From NCBI GenBank assembly GCA_964638895.1, contig CAZWYY010000004.1:27963-91962 (forward strand): a stretch of 64,000 nucleotides of DNA, in the 5' to 3' direction. The notes beneath the pieces were generated by a model, which ran no database searches, was not told the DNA's origin, and saw only the letters and a list, made by a program, of their open reading frames with translations. The position numbers were made by a program, and so were the translations under genes. Shown piece by piece: positions 33,634-45,453 of this stretch (position 1 is the stretch's first letter; every line of letters starts with the position of its first letter). This DNA comes from JAFGGG01 sp964638895. Lineage in GTDB: Bacteria; Spirochaetota; Spirochaetia; SZUA-6; RPPD01.

Positions 33634-35041
33634 ACAATCGGTAATCGACGCGGTACGCAGGTTTTTGCGTGATTGGGAAATACCAAGGGGCAGCCGTATC
33701 GTTATCGGATTTTCCGGCGGTCCTGATTCCACCGCGCTACTGCGAAGCCTTATCACCTTAAAGGGCGAATGGAAGTTTTCCCTGTGCTGTGCCTACCTGA
33801 ATCACGGTCTGCGTAAAAAATCCGAACTTAAGCTGGAGACCGATTTTATTACGAGTACGGCCTCCGCCTGCGGTGTGGAATGTGTCAGGCATGACCTGGC
33901 GGAGGGACATCTGGCGGCAAGGGCGCGTGCCCTGAAGCGCAGCCTGGAAGATCTGGCGCGCCGTGAGCGATATAGATTTTTTTCCGGGGTATTGGCAGAA
34001 AAACAATGGGACTACCTGGCCCTGGGACATACGGCGGATGACCAGGTAGAGACATTGATTATGCGTGTTTTTCAGGGATCGGGCCCGCAGGGGTTAAGCG
34101 GCATCGGCGCAAAACGGGACCGTATCATACGGCCATTACTGGCTTGTACACGCCGGAGTATTCTGGCGTATCTGGCCGCAATAGGCGCGGATTATTTCGA
34201 GGATTCCACAAATAGAAGCCCGCGGTTCCTGCGCAACAGGGTGCGGCATGAACTCATCCCCGTCATCAGCGGCATATTCCCCGGTTACAGAAGAGCCTTA
34301 GCCGTTTTTCAGGAAAAAAGCACATACACCAATGAGTTCATCCGGCATGCGGCGGAAGAACAACAGGCGTGGCGCTGGTCCGAAAACGGGTGCAGTACGG
34401 AGGCCGACGGTTTTTTCAACCTGGCGCCTGCCCTGCGTCTTTACGTACTCTACAGTCTGATCAACAGGTTTGTGGGGCCCAACAAGCCGGTATCAAAAAC
34501 CAGGGTACCCTATAGGTTTTTAAGGCCACTGTTAACAACGGGGCCCGCTCCCAAACCAAAGGTACTTGTACGCGGGTTCGGCCTTGTTGTATACCGGAAG
34601 GGAGACCGGCTTTTTTTAGAAAGAGATGTTGTCGTACCTGAAAAAAAAGATTATGTTATAGATGTAAAGCCCGACACTATCTATACTATCAATGGGAAGA
34701 AAACAAGGTTCATTTGCGTTTTTACCACGCAGGAAAAGAAGAACACGGCGTTTTCTTTAGCCGCGGACAAAATCAGTTGGCCAGTGATATTACGGACGCG
34801 CAGAGATGGTGACAGGATAGATTTTGGGTGGGGACATAAAAAACTAAAGAAATTATTTAATGAATGGAAGATCCCGCCGGCGGAAAGGAACGTGATTCCG
34901 ATACTGGCTGATGAAAAAGGGATCATCGCCGTACTGGGAACCGTCTTTGGACTGAAAAACTTCTTTAGAAAAGGTGTTGCAATTAAAGATAATTTACATA
35001 AGAATGTGTTACATTGTATAATACATCAAGCGGAGCAATAA
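33611..35041 (+). CDS. tilS: tRNA(Ile)-lysidine synthetase
   Basis: Converts C34 to lysidine in the CAU-anticodon tRNA-Ile so that it reads AUA. 476 residues with the PP-loop IGFSGGPDSTALL, the LNHGLR and LGHTADDQVETLIMR motifs, and C-terminal TilS domains (about 290-476). It begins inside pth and ends one base before ftsH. The tilS-ftsH pairing is common in bacteria. Confidence 0.95.
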   Translation: MSLTKNPEQSVIDAVRRFLRDWEIPRGSRIVIGFSGGPDSTALLRSLITLKGEWKFSLCCAYLNHGLRKKSELKLETDFITSTASACGVECVRHDLAEGHLAARARALKRSLEDLARRERYRFFSGVLAEKQWDYLALGHTADDQVETLIMRVFQGSGPQGLSGIGAKRDRIIRPLLACTRRSILAYLAAIGADYFEDSTNRSPRFLRNRVRHELIPVISGIFPGYRRALAVFQEKSTYTNEFIRHAAEEQQAWRWSENGCSTEADGFFNLAPALRLYVLYSLINRFVGPNKPVSKTRVPYRFLRPLLTTGPAPKPKVLVRGFGLVVYRKGDRLFLERDVVVPEKKDYVIDVKPDTIYTINGKKTRFICVFTTQEKKNTAFSLAADKISWPVILRTRRDGDRIDFGWGHKKLKKLFNEWKIPPAERNVIPILADEKGIIAVLGTVFGLKNFFRKGVAIKDNLHKNVLHCIIHQAEQ

Positions 35042-35042
35042 T

Positions 35043-36950
<1,908 letters not shown>

Positions 36951-36961
36951 ACGAATACGCC

Positions 36962-38635
36962 ATGTACAGGTTAATTGTTATTGCTGGTCTTTTTCTATGC
37001 TTTACCTTCTCTTTGGCGCACGCCCAGGACAAAGAAATTGCCTTCCAGTATTACACACAGGCTGATCGGCTTTTTGAACAGGGCTCCTTTGACACTTCCC
37101 GCGCGCTATTACTGGGTGCGCTGGAATTCTATCCGGATTTTTCAGACGCGCTTTATCTGCTGGCCAGGATATATGAAAAAGACCAGGAATCCACGCCATT
37201 AAGCCTGGAATACTATACAAAGGCCCTGAAAGCCTCCTCCTGGGTCTCGGTTCCCGCTTCCAGCGCACAGAAGCGGCTGGCCGGGCTTTACCTGCGCATC
37301 AGAAGGTACACATCCGCTCTGGAAACATTAGGGGCCATAAAAGACAAATTCAGCGCGGATGTACAGCTTGAGCTTATACGAGCGCAGGCCTTACGCGGAC
37401 TTGGGCGGATACGCACGGCGCAGACTGTTTTTCGCAATGCGCTGCGCGTATACCCCGGGTATATTGAATTATATACGGCCTATATCGATTTTTTAATGGA
37501 TATACGCTCTTTTGCCGAGGCGCGCTCCGTAATGGAAAAAGGGGTGGGGGAGTTTAAAAATCAACCGGCCATACTCTACTACCAGGCGGTGTTGGAGCGA
37601 AAACATTCCTCAAAAAAAGAATTAATCGATACCTATATGGCGTTAAACGGGACGCGGCCGGAGATCGCGCTGGAGGTCTTGGCGCTTAAACCCGATAATC
37701 CGCGAAAGTACATAGATTTTTTTATTACCGCGGGCGGCCCCGGACATTTGGATTTACTTGCTGAGTTTTATACGCTTTTGGCCGCCGAACAGGAGCTTGT
37801 AAAATATGCTAAAGAACGCATCGGTGAGGCGGACGGGGTGAAGATAATCGACGCGGACAGGGACGGGTACTACGAGGAAAAATATACGTATACGCGCGGC
37901 CTGCTTTCCCAATGGATCTTGGATAAAAACCAGGATGGTCGGTTTGAGATACGGATGGACCTGGTTAATCAGATCCCCGCGTCGGTAACAATATACGATC
38001 CGGCTGGGCAAAGGATTGAATACAGGTACAATATCTATCCTTACCTCAAGCAGGCTTGTTTTTCCGGCGGCCAGACATCCGTCTGCTATGATCTTGTGCC
38101 TGCGGCCGTCTCCCTAATACCGGTGAACCTTCCAAAGGACAGAAGTAAAACCATAATGCGTCTCAAAACCAGAACGCCCTTATGGTTTCCGGCCGAAAAA
38201 GCCGTCATGGCGGCCTCTTTTTCGGCCACGGAGCTCTCGCCTACATCAGGAAAACCGCTTCGAAAGTGGGAGTTTGAAAACGGTCAAAAAATCAAATTAA
38301 TCGAAGACACCGACGGTAACCTTCAGATGGACCATATTGTTATATATAATAAGGGTATACGGATCTCCGGAATGCAGGATCTTGACGGCGACGGCGTGTT
38401 TGAGATAATGGAAAAATACACCCAGGGAAAACTAACGGCGCTTACCTATGACGGTGATGGGGACGGTAACCCGGATTACATTCAAAGCTATATAAGCGGA
38501 GAGCGTAAAATGTGGGATTTAAACAGCGACGGCACATACGATGTCATCGAATATACCGATGCCAAGGGCAGAACAATACGGCAGTATTCCACAAAGTTAA
38601 ACGGCGTTTTTGATCTGACAATCAACGTGCAATAA
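36962..38635 (+). CDS. Periplasmic TPR protein with DxDxDG-type repeats
   Basis: 557 residues with a signal peptide cut after AHA (about residue 21). TPR-like helical repeats fill about 25-300. The second half carries several acidic loops of the EF-hand/calcium-loop type: DADRDGYYEE, DKNQDGRFEI, DTDGNLQMD, DLDGDGVFE, DGDGDGNPD and DLNSDGTYD. Such loops usually bind calcium. I do not recognise a named family. The ATG has no clear ribosome-binding site; the gene follows ftsH by 11 bases and precedes an HtrA-type lipoprotein, so an envelope quality-control role is possible. Confidence 0.75.
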   Translation: MYRLIVIAGLFLCFTFSLAHAQDKEIAFQYYTQADRLFEQGSFDTSRALLLGALEFYPDFSDALYLLARIYEKDQESTPLSLEYYTKALKASSWVSVPASSAQKRLAGLYLRIRRYTSALETLGAIKDKFSADVQLELIRAQALRGLGRIRTAQTVFRNALRVYPGYIELYTAYIDFLMDIRSFAEARSVMEKGVGEFKNQPAILYYQAVLERKHSSKKELIDTYMALNGTRPEIALEVLALKPDNPRKYIDFFITAGGPGHLDLLAEFYTLLAAEQELVKYAKERIGEADGVKIIDADRDGYYEEKYTYTRGLLSQWILDKNQDGRFEIRMDLVNQIPASVTIYDPAGQRIEYRYNIYPYLKQACFSGGQTSVCYDLVPAAVSLIPVNLPKDRSKTIMRLKTRTPLWFPAEKAVMAASFSATELSPTSGKPLRKWEFENGQKIKLIEDTDGNLQMDHIVIYNKGIRISGMQDLDGDGVFEIMEKYTQGKLTALTYDGDGDGNPDYIQSYISGERKMWDLNSDGTYDVIEYTDAKGRTIRQYSTKLNGVFDLTINVQ

Positions 38636-38654
38636 GAATAATACGGAGCGGCAT

Positions 38655-40436
38655 GTGAAAAGGTTAATTATTGCTTGTGTAATCATTATTTTTATATATT
38701 TCGGATGCAACACATTCGAAGCGACACCGACCCAAACCATACCTTTGGAAAAAGTATTCATTGCCGATGTCAAGGAACTCATCAACAAGGAATCCTACCT
38801 TGAGGCGGTTCAATATCTTTCACGTCTTGAACGCGAGTCCCACGAGGTCTCCGCACAGGATATCGCGTCATTGAAGCAAAGCGCGCTTGACGGGATCAAG
38901 ACAAAATTTTACCAAGCTGTTCAAAACCAGGATTTTTCGTTCGCGCTGAGTTATTTCCTTTCGCTGAGAAATATTTCAGAAACAAACCTCATCACCGACT
39001 GGTCAGAGGCCGACCTGAGGTTGAAACTGGCTGAAAACTCACTGAAAAAGGGAAATGAGCAGCTTGCCCTACTGCAGTATCTGGCCGTACTGAACCATCC
39101 GGCGCTGGGAGTAAAGGATTTTCGCAATTTGCTGCAGTTGGCCCAAAACAGCGGGAATAGTTTAGCCTTACGAAAGATAATCAATGCCATGCGAAACAGG
39201 CATTTTTCCGTACCGGCCACATACATTGAAAAATTAAAAAAGGTGACGCCCATATCGACAATGGTGGGAGGTACGGTTACCATCTGGGTCAACAGGGGTG
39301 TGAAGCTGGAGAAAGGCGTGGGCAGGCCGGATATTATTATCGGCAGCGGTTTTTTCATTGATAAGCGGGGGTATATCCTTACCAATTATCATGTTATATC
39401 AAGTGAGGTGGATCCGGAGTATGAGGGATATTCACGATGTTATATTCTGCTCTCCGAAAACCAGGACCAAAAAATCCCCGTAAAGGTCGTGTCCTATGAC
39501 AAGCTGTTCGACCTTGCTCTTTTAAAGGCCGAAATTACCCCTTCATATGTTTTTTCCACTATTGATGATGAAGATATGAGTGCCGGCCAGAAAATTACCG
39601 TTATCGGCTCTCCCGTTGGTTTGGAAAATACCGTAACCGCCGGCATTATTTCAACCACTGGGAGGAGAATTCTCCAGTTGGGAGACGCGATTCAGATTGA
39701 CGCACCGGTTAATTTCGGCAACAGCGGGGGGCCTGTTATCGGCGAGGATGGAAGGCTTGTCGGCCTGGTATTTGCCGGCTTGGAGGAGTTTGAAGGGTTG
39801 AACTTTGCCCTTCCTTCAAAATGGATAAACAAGGCGCTCAACGGATTATTTTCAGGTGACCAGGTGTTCCACCTCTGGACGGGAATTGCCCTTAAGGAGA
39901 CCCCACAGGGACTGGAGGTCATCTACGTCATGCCCGGTAGCCCGGCTTTTGAGGCCGGAATCAGGTTAGGGGACATAATCAATAAAGTGAACGGCCGTGA
40001 ATATAAAAAAATAGTCAATATTCAAAGCCTGTTTTTAAACTATGAACAACCCGCACTGGTAACCCTTACCCTTATCAGAAACGATACCGTGCATGAAATC
40101 CCCGTATGCCTCCAGAAACGTCCGTATATTCCCCTGGAAGCCGCCATGGATCGCGATCTGAAGGTTAACCTGCTTTACCCCCTGTACGGAATAAAACTGG
40201 AAAAGATCGGCACCTATTTATGGGAGACGCATTACCAGGTGGAGCGCGTACTTGAGGGTTCAGTGGCCGAAGAGATAGGCCTTTCGGAGTATGATTCCGT
40301 CTACATTCGCGGCTGGGAATTCGATCAGAAAAACAAGATTGTGCTGGTAAAAATACTGGCCCAACGCCGGAAAAAGGGGTTTCTTGAAGGGATTGTATAT
40401 CTGCCGGCGATTATAAAAACCAATTTCTTCATTTAA
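38655..40436 (+). CDS. HtrA/DegP-like serine protease lipoprotein with PDZ domain
   Basis: 593 residues from a GTG. The lipobox YFGC puts the lipid on Cys18. A helical region (about 30-195) precedes the trypsin-like domain with the complete triad His246 (TNYHVIS), Asp286 (FDLALLK) and Ser357 (NFGNSGGP). A PDZ domain follows at about 420-500 (MPGSPAFEAGIRLGDIINKVNG), then a C-terminal region of about 90 residues. HtrA proteases degrade or refold envelope proteins. The long helical front and lipid anchor are unusual for DegP. Confidence 0.88.
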   Translation: MKRLIIACVIIIFIYFGCNTFEATPTQTIPLEKVFIADVKELINKESYLEAVQYLSRLERESHEVSAQDIASLKQSALDGIKTKFYQAVQNQDFSFALSYFLSLRNISETNLITDWSEADLRLKLAENSLKKGNEQLALLQYLAVLNHPALGVKDFRNLLQLAQNSGNSLALRKIINAMRNRHFSVPATYIEKLKKVTPISTMVGGTVTIWVNRGVKLEKGVGRPDIIIGSGFFIDKRGYILTNYHVISSEVDPEYEGYSRCYILLSENQDQKIPVKVVSYDKLFDLALLKAEITPSYVFSTIDDEDMSAGQKITVIGSPVGLENTVTAGIISTTGRRILQLGDAIQIDAPVNFGNSGGPVIGEDGRLVGLVFAGLEEFEGLNFALPSKWINKALNGLFSGDQVFHLWTGIALKETPQGLEVIYVMPGSPAFEAGIRLGDIINKVNGREYKKIVNIQSLFLNYEQPALVTLTLIRNDTVHEIPVCLQKRPYIPLEAAMDRDLKVNLLYPLYGIKLEKIGTYLWETHYQVERVLEGSVAEEIGLSEYDSVYIRGWEFDQKNKIVLVKILAQRRKKGFLEGIVYLPAIIKTNFFI

Positions 40437-40467
40437 AATAAAAATAAGAATATTTTTCACAAAAAAG

Positions 40468-40497
40468 TTGAATTCGGGCTTCATAATAAATTACAAT
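40468..40497 (+). promoter_or_regulatory. Promoter of the histidine-kinase operon
   Basis: TTGAAT (40468-40473), 18 bases, TACAAT (40492-40497). The start near 40504 leaves about 11 nt without a Shine-Dalgarno sequence before the ATG at 40515. Confidence 0.5.
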
Positions 40498-40514
40498 TTA
40501 AACCGCCCCTGCAA

Positions 40515-43199
40515 ATGAAAAAAATATTGATTGTAGAAGACGAGGATATCATCTCAAGAGATATAAAGAACATGATAGATCAAATCGGGCTTTATACCTC
40601 TGTTGTGGCCCATTCCGGCAAGCAGGCGCTTGACCTCTACAGACGGGAAATTCCCGATCTTGTTCTCATGGACATCAACCTGACCGGCGAACTGGATGGA
40701 ATTAATACCGCAATGGAAATACGAAAGATGTCCGATGTCCCGCTTATCTACCTTACCGCATACGCGGACGCCAGAACCGTAGAGAGGGCTAAACTGACCC
40801 AGCCTTCCGGTTATATCATCAAACCCTTCAATGATACGGAGGTGAAAACAAATATCGAGCTTGCCCTGTATAAATACCATATGAACCGCAAGCTTCTGGA
40901 ACGGGAACAACTTTTATCCTCCACCCTGACCAAAATAGGGTTGGGCATTATAAAAACCGATCGGTTGTTAAATATCCAGTTTATCAATAATGTGGCCTTA
41001 CATATTCTTTCCTTAAAAGAAGACGATGTACAGGGAAAACCGATTACCAGTCTGGTTAAAATTATAAATGAGGAAACGGATAAAGAGCTTTCTTTTGAGG
41101 ATATTATAGATACCTTCTCAGGCACATTATCGTTAAAAATACAGCGCAAACAAATTCCCATTGACCTGATAGTTGAAAACATCAGGGATGATGATGATGC
41201 CCCTTCGTATGTATTTATTCTGCGGGATTTATCGGAAAAACGAAGCATAGAAAGTAAAATCTGGAAAACCGCCAACATCCTTGAGCGAACGATTCAATCC
41301 ATTCAAACCGCGGTACTCATTACTTCAACCGATTTTAGAATCATGGACTGTAATAGGGCGGCGAACACAATCTTCGACTTTACCAGGGATGAACTGGCGG
41401 AAAAACCTATTGGAATGTTGTTTTCCGTTTCCGTTAAAAATACCGGTGCCCGCATACCGCTGGATAAAGTGATAAAAAACAAACTTTTTTACCAGGGTAT
41501 CGAGACCGTTATGCTCCGGAACAACCAGCAGCGTTTTCCGGCCGAGTTTACGGTTGCGCCGTTAATTGACGAGAAGTTTAATATTACCGGCTGGGTTTTT
41601 ACCGTAAACGATATTACGCAGAAGAAATATTTTGAGAATAACTTAAGAAAAGCAAAAATCATGGCTGAAAACGCGAACCGGGCCAAAACGGAATTTCTGA
41701 CTAATATGAGTCATGAACTGCGTACCCCGTTAAACAGTATTATCGGTATGACGGAGCTGACACTCGGCACGGAGCTTTCACGTGAACAAAAAGAATATCT
41801 GACCATAGTCAAACAGGCGTCACATTCGTTTCTGCATGTATTAAATAATATACTTGATTTTTCCAAACTTGAGGTGGGAAAAGTTGAGCTTGAAGAAACA
41901 AATTTCAGTATTCATGATATAATGAAGGATGTAAGCGACCTGCTTACCATACAGGCCAGACAAAAAAACCTTGGGCTTAAGGTATCGATAGACAAGAATG
42001 TTCCACAGGAATTATGGGGTGACTCCTATAAATTTAAACAAATTCTTACCAATCTTATCGGCAATGCCATAAAATTTACCGAATTCGGCCGCATAGACGC
42101 GGGTATCTGCGTGGAGGCCGCTTCAGCAGAAAAGATCACCCTTCATTGTTCCGTCAAAGACACGGGTATCGGGATCCCTCATGATAAGATCGAAACCATC
42201 TTCGAAAGCTTTCGCCAGATAGACGGTTCCATGACCAGGAAATACGGCGGAACCGGGCTGGGACTGGCTATTACCAAGCGTCTGGTATCTTTGATGGGCG
42301 GTTCAATCTGGATCGAGACCGAACTGGAGAAAGGAAGTGTATTTCATTTTACCGTTAATTTTCAGACCAAACAGGAGCATATGCCCGTTAGCGCTGATGA
42401 GAACCATGAGAAAGAAATAAACAGGTTCGAGGCAACAAGTAAAAGCGTGCTTGTTGTTGAAGACGATAAAAACACGCATAAAATAATCTGCGATCTTCTG
42501 GAAAAAAGAGGTCATGCGGTATTTTGCGTGCCTAATGGTCAGGATGCTTTGGAAATGCTTCATAAAATTAAATTTGATCTTATTTTAATGGATTTGAAGA
42601 TGCCGGTGCTTGACGGCTTTGACGCAACTAAAATTATTCGCGCGACCGGGCCGAATTCGTATTTATATACCGTTCCGATTATCGCCATAACGGCCCATGC
42701 GGGAAAAGATATCAAAAATAAATGTTTCCAGGCCGGTATGAACGGTTATGTGACAAAACCGTTTGATTTTGACAAGCTGATTACCGCCGTGGAAAAAAAA
42801 TACCGGAATTCTACTAAAACCGGCGCCGGACATACGACCGGTTTGAAAGTAAAACACGAATTAATCAATACCAAACAGATTTTGCTGCGCTGCAAAAGAA
42901 ATGAGATCAACCCGGCTGAATTTTCAAATAATTTAAAATCCGATCTTGATACCATCTATATGAATATTGAAAAAGCCGCGACACAGGCCGATAAGTATCA
43001 GCTTGAACTGCTCAGTTCAAAGTTGAGTGACCTGGCCGGTACAATCGGCGCCGAACTGCTGCATGACGACGCGCTGAGAATAAAAATGGCGTCCAGAAAA
43101 AAAACCATGGACAAAGCCATGGTTGTTCTTGAGCTGCTTAAACCTCATATAACGCAGATAGGAGACGCACTGGACGGTTTAACGGCCAAACAAAAATAG
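40515..43199 (+). CDS. Hybrid sensor histidine kinase (REC-PAS-PAS-HisKA-HATPase-REC-HPt-like)
   Basis: 894 residues, no membrane segments, so a cytoplasmic sensor. The order is: receiver domain (about 1-120, phospho-acceptor Asp53, Lys103); two PAS-like domains (about 130-240 and 255-375); HisKA with His400 in MSHELRTPLNS; ATPase with N box GNAIKFTEFG and G boxes DTGIGIP and GGTGLGLAI; second receiver (about 643-765, Asp693). The C-terminal about 110 residues resemble an HPt domain, but the phospho-histidine position appears to be Ser835. A stand-alone receiver follows 11 bases downstream. Confidence 0.93.
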   Translation: MKKILIVEDEDIISRDIKNMIDQIGLYTSVVAHSGKQALDLYRREIPDLVLMDINLTGELDGINTAMEIRKMSDVPLIYLTAYADARTVERAKLTQPSGYIIKPFNDTEVKTNIELALYKYHMNRKLLEREQLLSSTLTKIGLGIIKTDRLLNIQFINNVALHILSLKEDDVQGKPITSLVKIINEETDKELSFEDIIDTFSGTLSLKIQRKQIPIDLIVENIRDDDDAPSYVFILRDLSEKRSIESKIWKTANILERTIQSIQTAVLITSTDFRIMDCNRAANTIFDFTRDELAEKPIGMLFSVSVKNTGARIPLDKVIKNKLFYQGIETVMLRNNQQRFPAEFTVAPLIDEKFNITGWVFTVNDITQKKYFENNLRKAKIMAENANRAKTEFLTNMSHELRTPLNSIIGMTELTLGTELSREQKEYLTIVKQASHSFLHVLNNILDFSKLEVGKVELEETNFSIHDIMKDVSDLLTIQARQKNLGLKVSIDKNVPQELWGDSYKFKQILTNLIGNAIKFTEFGRIDAGICVEAASAEKITLHCSVKDTGIGIPHDKIETIFESFRQIDGSMTRKYGGTGLGLAITKRLVSLMGGSIWIETELEKGSVFHFTVNFQTKQEHMPVSADENHEKEINRFEATSKSVLVVEDDKNTHKIICDLLEKRGHAVFCVPNGQDALEMLHKIKFDLILMDLKMPVLDGFDATKIIRATGPNSYLYTVPIIAITAHAGKDIKNKCFQAGMNGYVTKPFDFDKLITAVEKKYRNSTKTGAGHTTGLKVKHELINTKQILLRCKRNEINPAEFSNNLKSDLDTIYMNIEKAATQADKYQLELLSSKLSDLAGTIGAELLHDDALRIKMASRKKTMDKAMVVLELLKPHITQIGDALDGLTAKQK

Positions 43200-43210
43200 G
43201 GAGGTACCAT

Positions 43211-43606
43211 ATGCGTATATTAATTGTCGAAGATGACCTTGGAAGCAGAAAGCTTCTGCAGAATATTCTGTCACCATACGGAGAATGCGATCTTGCCGTG
43301 GATGGTGAAGAGGCACTGGATGCCTTTAAGCTGGCCTGGAAAGAACAATCTCCCTATGATCTTATTTTCATGGACATTATGATGCCAAAGGTCAACGGCC
43401 ATGAAGCGTTACGGAATATACGGATATATGAAACCGAAAAGGGTATTAACTCTGACAAAGAGGTCAAAGTAATTATGACAACCGTTCTTGAGGATTCAAA
43501 AAATGTCATGACGGCCCTTTATAAGGGCGGGGCGGTTGCTTATATCGTAAAACCCATAGACAAACAGAAATTAATCAATGAACTTAAGGATCTGGGTCTG
43601 ATATAA
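43211..43606 (+). CDS. Single-domain response regulator
   Basis: 131 residues, one receiver domain: acidic pair in IVEDD, acceptor Asp in LIFMDIMMPKVNG, conserved Thr in IMTTVL and Lys in YIVKPI. There is no output domain, so it probably acts CheY-like or as a phosphate shuttle for the hybrid kinase just upstream (same operon, AGGGAGG before the ATG). Confidence 0.92.
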   Translation: MRILIVEDDLGSRKLLQNILSPYGECDLAVDGEEALDAFKLAWKEQSPYDLIFMDIMMPKVNGHEALRNIRIYETEKGINSDKEVKVIMTTVLEDSKNVMTALYKGGAVAYIVKPIDKQKLINELKDLGLI

Positions 43607-43619
43607 AAATATACATGTT

Positions 43620-43649
43620 AAAAAGTACCGTTTAGGAATACTTTTTTTT
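43620..43649 (+). terminator. Possible weak terminator after the response regulator
   Basis: AAAAAGTA (43620-43627) pairs with TACTTTTT (43639-43646), followed by more T. The stem is mostly A-T, so the call is weak. Confidence 0.3.
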
Positions 43650-43674
43650 AATATAAATTCCGATATATATAGTA

Positions 43675-44889
43675 ATGAAGAAAATTCAAACCGGAGAAGA
43701 AAAACAGCCGGGAAAATCCGGATTTTTCAGGAGACTCGCTACATGGTATTCCACATTAAAAAAAGAGAATCTTCCGCGATTGCTCTTCTATGTGGCCATT
43801 ATAATCATTACGGGCGCGGTACTGGTATTTTTTTCCGAGATGCTTTCCCATAGCAACGCGTTCGACGATATTTTTGATTCGTTATGGTGGACGGTGGTAA
43901 CGATCACCAGTGTGGGGTACGGCGACCGAGTACCAAAATACCCGTTGGCCAAGGTTTTTGCCACGATATTAATGTTTATGGGCGTAATAATAACTTCACT
44001 ACTGTCCGGTACCATAGCAAGTATTTTTGTCGACAGAAAAATCAGGGAGGGAAAAGGTTTGGAAGACGTAAATGTTAAAAATCATATCGTAATCTGCGGC
44101 TGGAATCAGAACGCTGAAAATATTATCGTAAGCCTTTTGGCGTTAAAGGGCGCTCTTAAACAAAGCGTAGTTCTGATTAATGAAATGGATCCTGAACAGT
44201 TTCAGTCCGTAAAGGCCAAATACCCGAATGTGGACTTGCGGTTTGTCAGGGGAGATTATACGAACGAAAATGTACTTAAACGCGCCTCTATTAATTACGC
44301 CAAGGCCGCCCTGATATTATTGGACACAACGGGAAAATCCACGATTGCGAATATAGACGAACGGACAATCATCGCCGTGCTCGCGATAAAATCATTGAAT
44401 AATGATATCTTCACCTGTGCCGAACTGGCAAACGCCTCCAACGAACAGCATCTGCGCAGGGCCAATGTGGATGATATCATAATCAACGGCGAGTTCAACG
44501 GATTTATGCTGGCTTCCTCCACCATATCCTCCGGTATTCCGTTGCTGGTAAAGGAGCTGCTGTCGCTGAAAGGCAAAAACTCGGTAATGCAAATCCAAAT
44601 TCCTTCCTCCTATATCGGCAGGTCATTCGCCGAGCTGTCCGAATATTTCACAAAATCCAAGAGAGGAATCCTGATCGGCATACTTTCCGAAGAGAAAAAA
44701 ATCACGCTTGACGATATCCTCTCCGACGATTCCTCCGGTATCGACGCCTTTATAAAAAGGAAGTTTCAGGAAGCTGAAATTGATCTGCTTGAGGAAGAAA
44801 AAGAGGAGATGAAGATCAAAATCAATCCGGGTGATGATTATATTATAAAAGATACTGATTGGGCCTTTGCCATATGTGCAACCGCCTGA
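43675..44889 (+). CDS. Potassium channel with RCK (TrkA-N) domain
   Basis: 404 residues. Two membrane helices (about 38-60 and 92-118) flank a pore loop with the selectivity filter TSVGYGD. A cytoplasmic RCK domain with a nucleotide-binding start (HIVICGWNQNAENI, about 135-150) and a second half to residue 404 complete an MthK/Kch-like channel. K+ flux would be gated by a ligand or nucleotide bound to the RCK ring. No clear ribosome-binding site precedes the ATG. The next gene encodes a separate cyclic-nucleotide-binding domain. Confidence 0.9.
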   Translation: MKKIQTGEEKQPGKSGFFRRLATWYSTLKKENLPRLLFYVAIIIITGAVLVFFSEMLSHSNAFDDIFDSLWWTVVTITSVGYGDRVPKYPLAKVFATILMFMGVIITSLLSGTIASIFVDRKIREGKGLEDVNVKNHIVICGWNQNAENIIVSLLALKGALKQSVVLINEMDPEQFQSVKAKYPNVDLRFVRGDYTNENVLKRASINYAKAALILLDTTGKSTIANIDERTIIAVLAIKSLNNDIFTCAELANASNEQHLRRANVDDIIINGEFNGFMLASSTISSGIPLLVKELLSLKGKNSVMQIQIPSSYIGRSFAELSEYFTKSKRGILIGILSEEKKITLDDILSDDSSGIDAFIKRKFQEAEIDLLEEEKEEMKIKINPGDDYIIKDTDWAFAICATA

Positions 44890-44916
44890 TCGATTGATGA
44901 AGGAGTCACACAATTT

Positions 44917-45441
44917 ATGAGGTCCAGTAATAAGGGCGGCAGGGGAAAAAAGCTTTTAAGAAACATCGACCTGCTTAAAAATCTCACACAGGAAGAAATA
45001 GATGAGTTGTGGAACATAGTGCACCCTGTGGAATTCGGCGTTGGATCCGTTATAATGAAAGAGGGTGACATTGGGGATTCCATGTTTTTATTTGCCAACG
45101 GCGTTGTTGATGTTACCAAAAATCTCACATTAAAAATCGGAAAAAAAGGATTCAGTCTGGTTGAAAAATCCATGGTTAAACTAAATTCTAACCATGTATC
45201 TTTTTTTGGCGATATGGCCATGTTTGAAAACGATACACGCAGTGCCACCATAACCGCTTCTGCGGACTGCCTGCTTTTTGAGATAAAAAGACATGATTTT
45301 GAGGTCTTATGCGATAAAAATCCCGAACTGGGGTATAAAATAATAAAGGAAATGGCGATTACGCTTTGTCAACGCGTTCGTAAAGGCAACCAGGATATCC
45401 TAAAGCTGACCACCGCTTTAAGTATCGCCCTTTCCAAATGA
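44917..45441 (+). CDS. Stand-alone cyclic-nucleotide-binding domain protein
   Basis: 174 residues consisting of one cNMP-binding domain (about 20-140) with a closing helix. The phosphate-binding cassette is FFGDMAMFENDTRSAT, close to the canonical GE-x2-L...RSA pattern but with Asp in place of Glu after Gly. There is no helix-turn-helix, so it is not a Crp regulator. It lies 27 bases after the K+ channel gene with AAGGAG upstream, so it may regulate that channel in trans; this is inference. Confidence 0.85.
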   Translation: MRSSNKGGRGKKLLRNIDLLKNLTQEEIDELWNIVHPVEFGVGSVIMKEGDIGDSMFLFANGVVDVTKNLTLKIGKKGFSLVEKSMVKLNSNHVSFFGDMAMFENDTRSATITASADCLLFEIKRHDFEVLCDKNPELGYKIIKEMAITLCQRVRKGNQDILKLTTALSIALSK

Positions 45442-45453
45442 AACGGGCTGTTT

